Shown: one piece after another, positions 6,693-10,937 of the stretch | How the letters are laid out: each line of letters begins with the position of its first letter | Numbering within the stretch: position 1 is the first letter of the stretch | The notes under the pieces: model-generated | What the model saw: only the letters and a program-made list of their open reading frames with translations | Told to the model about the DNA's origin: nothing | Database searches by the model: none | Translations under genes and position numbers: made by a program | Origin: Deltaproteobacteria bacterium | Lineage (GTDB): Bacteria; Desulfobacterota; UBA8473 | Direction of reading: 5' to 3' | NCBI GenBank assembly: GCA_030643245.1 | Contig: DAOWME010000086.1 | Coordinates: forward strand, 1 to 10,937 | DNA length: 10,937 nucleotides

Positions 6693-7529
6693 ATGTGTGC
6701 CCATTTGAAAAAGGCCGGTCTTCTAGTCTTTACTGACCTAGACGGAACCTTGTTGGACCACAACACTTATTCCTTCGACGCCGCAAAAGATGCCTTGAAC
6801 CAGTTAAGGAATGCCCATGTCCCACTCGTCCTGTGCAGCAGCAAAACAAGGTCCGAGATTGAGGTGTGGAGGAAAAAGCTGGGCAACAGGGATCCCTTCA
6901 TATGTGAGAATGGGGGGGGCATCTTCTTCTCTGATGCGTTCAGTTCCACCTGCAAGGATTGCCGGAAAAAAAACGGCTATCCGGTTATGGAGTTGGGAAT
7001 TCCTTATCCCGACCTACTCACAACATTCAAAACCCTGAAAAAGAGATTCCGGGGAAAAATCAGGGGATTCTCCGAGATGACAGTGGATGAGCTGGCAGGT
7101 TTGACAGGACTCTCCCATGACGAGGCTACTCTGGCAAAGGACCGGGAATATACTGAGCCTTTTCTCTTCCATGGCAATGAGAAAGAGCTGGAAAATGCAG
7201 TGCAGGACTTGAAGCTCAACCTCACAAGGGGCGGTCGTTTTTTCTGCCTGATGGGAGACAATGACAAAGGAAGAGCTGTACGCATTGTTACGCGTATGTA
7301 TAGGGAGAGCAAGCCGTATCTAACAACAGTCGCAATAGGTGACAGTCACAATGATCTTCCCATGCTCAAAGAGGTGGATGTGCCCGTTTTGGTCCAGAGG
7401 CCGGGAGGTCTGTATGAAAGGGAGACAGATATTCCCAACCTCCTCCGCGCCCCCGGCGTTGGACCCGTTGGTTGGAACGCCGCTTTATTGAAGATTTGTG
7501 AACAATGCGGTTATATTGCTCCAACTTAA
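6693..7529 (+). CDS. HAD-family mannosyl-3-phosphoglycerate phosphatase (or glucosyl analogue)
   Basis: A 278-residue cytoplasmic HAD hydrolase of the Cof/MPGP subgroup. Motif I is FTDLDGT, with nucleophile Asp15 and acid/base Asp17; motif II is CSSKTR (Ser49/Ser50); motif III is Lys192 in DNDKGRAV; motif IV is GDSHNDLPML, with Asp217 and Asp221. REYTEPFL (about 151-158) in the cap is typical of MPGP. Family members remove the 3-phosphate of mannosyl-3-phosphoglycerate to give the compatible solute mannosylglycerate. The glucosyl form, or another sugar phosphate, cannot be excluded, and no matching synthase lies in the window. It starts 11 bases after the activase stop; AGGAGG at 6684-6689 leaves only a 3-nt spacer to ATG, but no better start exists. 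The spacing implies co-transcription with the activase. Confidence 0.8.
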   Translation: MCAHLKKAGLLVFTDLDGTLLDHNTYSFDAAKDALNQLRNAHVPLVLCSSKTRSEIEVWRKKLGNRDPFICENGGGIFFSDAFSSTCKDCRKKNGYPVMELGIPYPDLLTTFKTLKKRFRGKIRGFSEMTVDELAGLTGLSHDEATLAKDREYTEPFLFHGNEKELENAVQDLKLNLTRGGRFFCLMGDNDKGRAVRIVTRMYRESKPYLTTVAIGDSHNDLPMLKEVDVPVLVQRPGGLYERETDIPNLLRAPGVGPVGWNAALLKICEQCGYIAPT

Positions 7530-7536
7530 GTTTTTC

Positions 7537-7565
7537 TTGTCACAGAAATTGCTCAGCCATAAAGT
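7537..7565 (+). promoter_or_regulatory. Candidate promoter for eno
   Basis: TTGTCA (7537-7542, 5 of 6) with a 17-base spacer and TAAAGT (7560-7565, 4 of 6) lies in the 76-bp gap between the phosphatase stop and the enolase start. It would give a leader of about 30 bases. Gap size and match quality make an independent eno promoter plausible, though readthrough from upstream is also possible. Confidence 0.4.
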
Positions 7566-7605
7566 AACAGAAGAACATTAAACATACAGAAAGGAGCGGT
7601 CGATT

Positions 7606-8889
7606 ATGAGCAAGATATTAGATATTCATGGCAGACAAATCCTCGATTCCAGGGGTAACCCCACAGTAGAGGTTGATGTAACCCTGGAAAGTGGGGTTAT
7701 GGGGAGGGCGTGTGTACCTTCCGGCGCATCTACGGGAGAACGAGAAGCTATAGAACTCCGGGACGGTAACAGAGACGAGTTTCTCGGCAAAGGGGTCACA
7801 AAAGCGGTTGGCAATGTAAACAAGACCATTCGCTCAGAGATCATAGGACTAGACTCTACAAATCAGAAACTCGTGGACCGAAGGCTCATTGAACTGGACG
7901 GTACGGAGAACAAGAGAAAGCTCGGCGCCAATGCAATCCTCGGAGTATCCCTGGCAGTGGCCAAGGCCGCGGCGGGGTTTTTGGATATCCCGCTTTATCA
8001 ATACGTGGGAGGCGTAAATGCCAAGGTTTTGCCTGTGCCCATGATGAATATCCTCAACGGCGGGGCTCATGCGGACAATAATGTAGATATTCAGGAATTC
8101 ATGATCATGCCCCTCGGCGCCGAGTCCTTGAGCCATGCACTGAGGATAGGGGTAGAGATATTCCACAATCTCAAGTCTTTACTCAAAGCCAGGGGGCTCA
8201 ATACAGCGGTAGGAGACGAAGGGGGGTTTGCGCCGAACCTCGGTTCCAACGAAGAGGCCATCGAGTTAATACTGGAGAGTATCGAAAAGACAGGTTACAT
8301 GGCCGGGAAAGATGTTTATCTTGCCCTCGATTCCGCTGCCAGTACCTTTTATAAAGACGGCAAATATGTCCTGGAAGCCGAAGAAAAGCCTGAGAAATCC
8401 GCAGAAGACATGGTAGCCTTTTACTCGGCTTTAGTTGAGAAATACCCGATAATATCCATTGAAGACGGATTGGCGGAAAACGACTGGGATGGATGGAAGC
8501 TCCTTACAGACCTGCTCGGCGACAAGATCCAGATAGTGGGGGACGACATATTCGTAACGAATACGCGGATATTTAAGGAAGGTATTGAGAAGGGCATTGC
8601 AAACTCGATCCTGATAAAGGTCAATCAGATAGGAACCTTAACTGAGACTCTCGACGCTATTGAGATGGCGAAAACAGCAGGGTATACCGCCGTTGTCTCC
8701 CACAGGTCCGGAGAGACCGAGGATACTACCATCTCAGATCTTGTGGTTGCCTGCAATACGGGACAGATAAAGACAGGATCAGTTTCAAGGACAGACAGAA
8801 TAGCCAAGTACAATCAGTTAATCAGGATCGAGGAAGAACTCGGTAATGAGGCCGTATTTCTGGGCAGGGAGGTTTTCTATAACCTTTAA
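7606..8889 (+). CDS. eno: Enolase (phosphopyruvate hydratase)
   Basis: A 427-residue, full-length bacterial enolase that interconverts 2-phosphoglycerate and phosphoenolpyruvate in glycolysis and gluconeogenesis in the cytoplasm. All expected active-site elements are present. Substrate-loop SGASTGE is near 39-45 and His155 is in GGAHADN. The proton-transfer pair is Glu205 (GDEGG) and Lys338 (ILIKVNQIGT). Metal ligands are Asp242 (LALDSAAS), Glu286 (SIEDG) and Asp313 (GDDIF). The signature SHRSGETED begins at 365, and Lys389 is present. AAGGAG at 7591-7596 lies 9 nt before the ATG, so the start is secure. A candidate promoter precedes it, and rsmI follows after one base. Confidence 0.98.
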   Translation: MSKILDIHGRQILDSRGNPTVEVDVTLESGVMGRACVPSGASTGEREAIELRDGNRDEFLGKGVTKAVGNVNKTIRSEIIGLDSTNQKLVDRRLIELDGTENKRKLGANAILGVSLAVAKAAAGFLDIPLYQYVGGVNAKVLPVPMMNILNGGAHADNNVDIQEFMIMPLGAESLSHALRIGVEIFHNLKSLLKARGLNTAVGDEGGFAPNLGSNEEAIELILESIEKTGYMAGKDVYLALDSAASTFYKDGKYVLEAEEKPEKSAEDMVAFYSALVEKYPIISIEDGLAENDWDGWKLLTDLLGDKIQIVGDDIFVTNTRIFKEGIEKGIANSILIKVNQIGTLTETLDAIEMAKTAGYTAVVSHRSGETEDTTISDLVVACNTGQIKTGSVSRTDRIAKYNQLIRIEEELGNEAVFLGREVFYNL

Positions 8890-8890
8890 G

Positions 8891-9748
8891 ATGAAAGACA
8901 AGAATCATCTTCCACAATCGAAAGGAAGATTGTATGTAGTGGCCACACCTATCGGCAATTTGGAGGACATCACCTTCAGGGCCGTCCGGATACTTAGAGA
9001 AGTTGATCTCATCGCCGCGGAAGATACGAGAAGAACGCGGATCTTACTCCATCACTATCATGTGACGACCCCTTCCACCAGCTATCATGAGCATAATAAG
9101 CTCATCAAAAGCAGACAACTCATCTCAAGGGTGAAACGAGGGCAGGACCTTGCCCTCGTTTCAGATGCGGGCACTCCCGGTATTTCAGACCCCGGTTATC
9201 ACCTCATTAATCTCGCCATCCAAAACACCATACCCGTCATACCTGTGCCGGGGGTGTCGGCTGCCATAACAGCACTCAGTGTATCGGGCCTACCCACCGA
9301 CAGCTTTATTTTTCAGGGCTTCCTCCCACGAAAAACCAAGGCTAGAATGAATATTATGGAGAAAATCAAAGAAGAGAAGAGAACCACGATCTTCTATGAG
9401 TCACCTCACAGGTTGCGAACGGCTCTAGAGGATTTACTGGGCATATGCGGAGATCGGGAAGTCGTGGTCGCCAGAGAACTGACCAAGGTTTTCGAAGAAA
9501 TGATACGGGGGAGAATAAGCGACGTCATAGATCGACTAAAAGGCAGAAAGATCAAGGGAGAGATTACTCTCTTGCTCTCCGGAAGGAGAGGACCTCATAC
9601 CAAGTCTGATATTTCGATTCGAGAGATACTGGAGGATTACCGGAAAAAACATGACCTCCCCTTGAAGGATTTGACTAAGCTTATTTCAGAGGAAACCGGT
9701 GTCTCAAAGAGAGAAATCTATCAGGAATGTCTGAAGCTGAAAAAGTGA
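8891..9748 (+). CDS. rsmI: 16S rRNA (cytidine-1402-2'-O)-methyltransferase
   Basis: A 285-residue tetrapyrrole-methylase-fold enzyme. Family members use S-adenosylmethionine to 2'-O-methylate C1402 in the decoding centre of 16S rRNA. Diagnostic blocks in order are LYVVATPIGNLEDITFRA (14-31), IAAEDTRRT (41-49), LVSDAGTPGISDPG (89-102), PVPGVSAAITALSVSGLPT (118-136), FQGFLPRK (141-148), FYESPHRL (168-175) and VVARELTKVFEE (192-203). The C-terminal tail (about 243-285) is the helical extension usual in RsmI. ATG 8891 is preferred over an in-frame ATG at 8846 that would overlap eno by 44 bases and add residues with no family match. It begins 1 base after the eno stop; GGGAGG at 8867-8872 is about 18 nt away, so translational coupling to eno is likely. 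Confidence 0.95.
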   Translation: MKDKNHLPQSKGRLYVVATPIGNLEDITFRAVRILREVDLIAAEDTRRTRILLHHYHVTTPSTSYHEHNKLIKSRQLISRVKRGQDLALVSDAGTPGISDPGYHLINLAIQNTIPVIPVPGVSAAITALSVSGLPTDSFIFQGFLPRKTKARMNIMEKIKEEKRTTIFYESPHRLRTALEDLLGICGDREVVVARELTKVFEEMIRGRISDVIDRLKGRKIKGEITLLLSGRRGPHTKSDISIREILEDYRKKHDLPLKDLTKLISEETGVSKREIYQECLKLKK

Positions 9749-9811
9749 AAATTACTTTATAGCTTTTATGAAGGATACCCAAGATTCCCACCACATAAAT
9801 GGAGAAGAGAG

Positions 9812-10894
9812 ATGGCCAAGATAGATGCATTCTTCAAGTTAATGAATGAACATGGTGCTTCTGATTTGCATTTGACTGCCGGGGTCCAACCCGTACTTCG
9901 TATTGACGGAGAGATGGAAAGAGTAAAACACAAGGTGCTTGAGAATGAAGAATTAAGGGCGATGCTTTATGAAACAGCTAATGAAGACAAGATAAAGGTC
10001 TTTGAAGAAACCGGTGATGTGGACTTTTGCTATGACATACCGGGTCTGGCCAGATACAGGGCCAATTTCTTTGAACAGAACCGCGGTATCGGAGCTGTAT
10101 TCAGGGAGATCCCAAATAAGATAGCAACATCAGAACAACTCGGCCTTCCTCCCGTAATTACCAAGCTGGCCATGCTTCCCAAAGGCTTTGTTTTAGTGAC
10201 AGGACCAACAGGGAGTGGGAAATCTACAACATTGGCAGCCATAATAGACTATGCCAACAAAAACAGAAAAGATCACATCATTACCATTGAGGACCCCATT
10301 GAATTTGTCCATACGAGTGAATCCTGCATAATAAACCATAGAGAAGTGGGGTCTCACACAAAATCCTTTGGCGCGGCCCTGAGAGGAGCATTGCGAGAAG
10401 ACCCGGATATAATCCTGGTGGGGGAAATGAGGGACCTAGAGACTATTAGCCTGGCGATAGAGGCGGCTAACACCGGGCATTTGGTATTTGCCACCCTCCA
10501 TACCGCCAGCGCCGATAAGACTATAGACAGGATTATAGGGGTTTTTCCGGCCAATGAGCAGGCCCAGATACGGTCCACCCTGGCTGATAGTATTCGGGCG
10601 GTATTATCCCAGAGTCTTTTCAAACGGATAGACAGGAAGGGAAGATGTGTTGTGATAGAAATACTCATCTGTACTTCAGCGGTCCGGAATCTTATCAGAG
10701 AAGCGAAGACTTTCCAGATACCAACCGCCATTCAGACAGGGAAAAAATATGGCATGCAGTCCATGGATGATGCCATTATGGAGTGTTTGGAAAAGCGCTG
10801 GATTGACCCTGGAGAGGCATATAACAAGTGTTTGGATAAGGATAAATTCCTGCCCTATTTGATATATCCCCCTCAGGACTTTACAGATGTTTGA
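9812..10894 (+). CDS. pilT: Type IV pilus twitching motility / retraction ATPase
   Basis: A 360-residue hexameric secretion-superfamily ATPase acting at the inner face of the cytoplasmic membrane, where family members depolymerise type IV pili. The N-terminal PAS-like domain carries SDLHLTAG (17-24). Walker A is GPTGSGKST (131-139, Lys137). The Asp box is ITIEDPIEF (157-165). Walker B is REDPDIILVGEMRD (195-208, Glu205). The His box is HLVFATLHT (223-231). The PilT-specific motif VRNLIRE (291-297) and IQTGKKYGMQSM (307-318) support retraction PilT rather than extension PilB. GGAG at 9801-9804 lies 7 nt before ATG. It follows rsmI by 63 bp with no evident promoter. No other pilus gene is in the window, and a PilU-like paralogue role remains possible. 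Confidence 0.93.
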   Translation: MAKIDAFFKLMNEHGASDLHLTAGVQPVLRIDGEMERVKHKVLENEELRAMLYETANEDKIKVFEETGDVDFCYDIPGLARYRANFFEQNRGIGAVFREIPNKIATSEQLGLPPVITKLAMLPKGFVLVTGPTGSGKSTTLAAIIDYANKNRKDHIITIEDPIEFVHTSESCIINHREVGSHTKSFGAALRGALREDPDIILVGEMRDLETISLAIEAANTGHLVFATLHTASADKTIDRIIGVFPANEQAQIRSTLADSIRAVLSQSLFKRIDRKGRCVVIEILICTSAVRNLIREAKTFQIPTAIQTGKKYGMQSMDDAIMECLEKRWIDPGEAYNKCLDKDKFLPYLIYPPQDFTDV

Positions 10895-10904
10895 CATGGA
10901 ATTC

Positions 10905-10937
10905 CTAAATTCAGAAATTGCGAATTGAGGGATTTAG
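10905..10937. repeat. AT-rich imperfect palindrome at window end
   Basis: CTAAAT (10905-10910) is the reverse complement of ATTTAG (10932-10937), and one more pair can form after a mismatch. GGAATT precedes the left arm at 10899-10904, so the palindrome may continue past the window edge. It lies 10 bases after pilT. No T-run is visible, so it is not called a terminator. Confidence 0.3.

Noticed and set aside
8846..8890. Upstream in-frame start for rsmI
   Set aside because: It would overlap eno by 44 bases and add residues lacking any RsmI similarity; ATG 8891 gives the usual N-terminus.

Overview
The window looks like chromosomal DNA of an anaerobic Gram-negative bacterium, most likely a Desulfobacterota (former Deltaproteobacteria) lineage related to syntrophs or sulfate reducers. 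This is inferred from gene content and repeat style: a very large 2-hydroxyacyl-CoA-dehydratase-type activase (a strict-anaerobe protein family), a type IV pilus retraction ATPase, mid-range GC, CGTCATTCCC palindromic repeats, and CCTT-based heptamer tandem repeats. No rRNA, tRNA, CRISPR array, insertion sequence or phage gene was seen.

Left part (1-1543): a short LuxR/GerE helix-turn-helix reading frame on the + strand, with an unsupported start and possibly the remnant of a longer regulator. It converges on, and overlaps by 9 bp, a complete ketoacyl-ACP-synthase-III-like gene on the - strand. The KAS III gene has an intact Cys-His-Asn triad, a strong ribosome binding site and a very good sigma-70 promoter (TTGACA-17-TATTAT).

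Middle intergenic region (1544-2394, about 850 bp): no convincing protein gene. It holds the KAS III promoter, a nested palindromic repeat with CGTCATTCCC arms, and two arrays of 7-bp CCTTNNN repeats. The arrays flank a 118-bp spacer carrying a candidate promoter and an orphan AGGAGG followed by a 47-codon reading frame. The first 10 bases of the window match the edge of the palindromic repeat, so the LuxR/KAS III block may lie between two copies.

Right part (2395-10894): five co-directional + strand genes. The first encodes a 1428-residue multidomain activase, with two fused BcrAD/BadFG-type ATPase modules followed by two HgdB-like halves. It is followed 11 bp later by a HAD phosphatase of the mannosyl-3-phosphoglycerate phosphatase family. 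Enolase (eno) follows, with its own ribosome binding site and a candidate promoter. The 16S rRNA methyltransferase gene rsmI begins 1 base after the eno stop codon, and a pilT-type retraction ATPase comes last. eno, rsmI and pilT are ordinary housekeeping or motility genes.

No wholly new multi-gene system can be demonstrated here. The items most worth a second look are the self-contained activase polypeptide and its pairing with a sugar-phosphoglycerate phosphatase, the KAS III/LuxR pair, and the repeat-rich leader of the activase gene.
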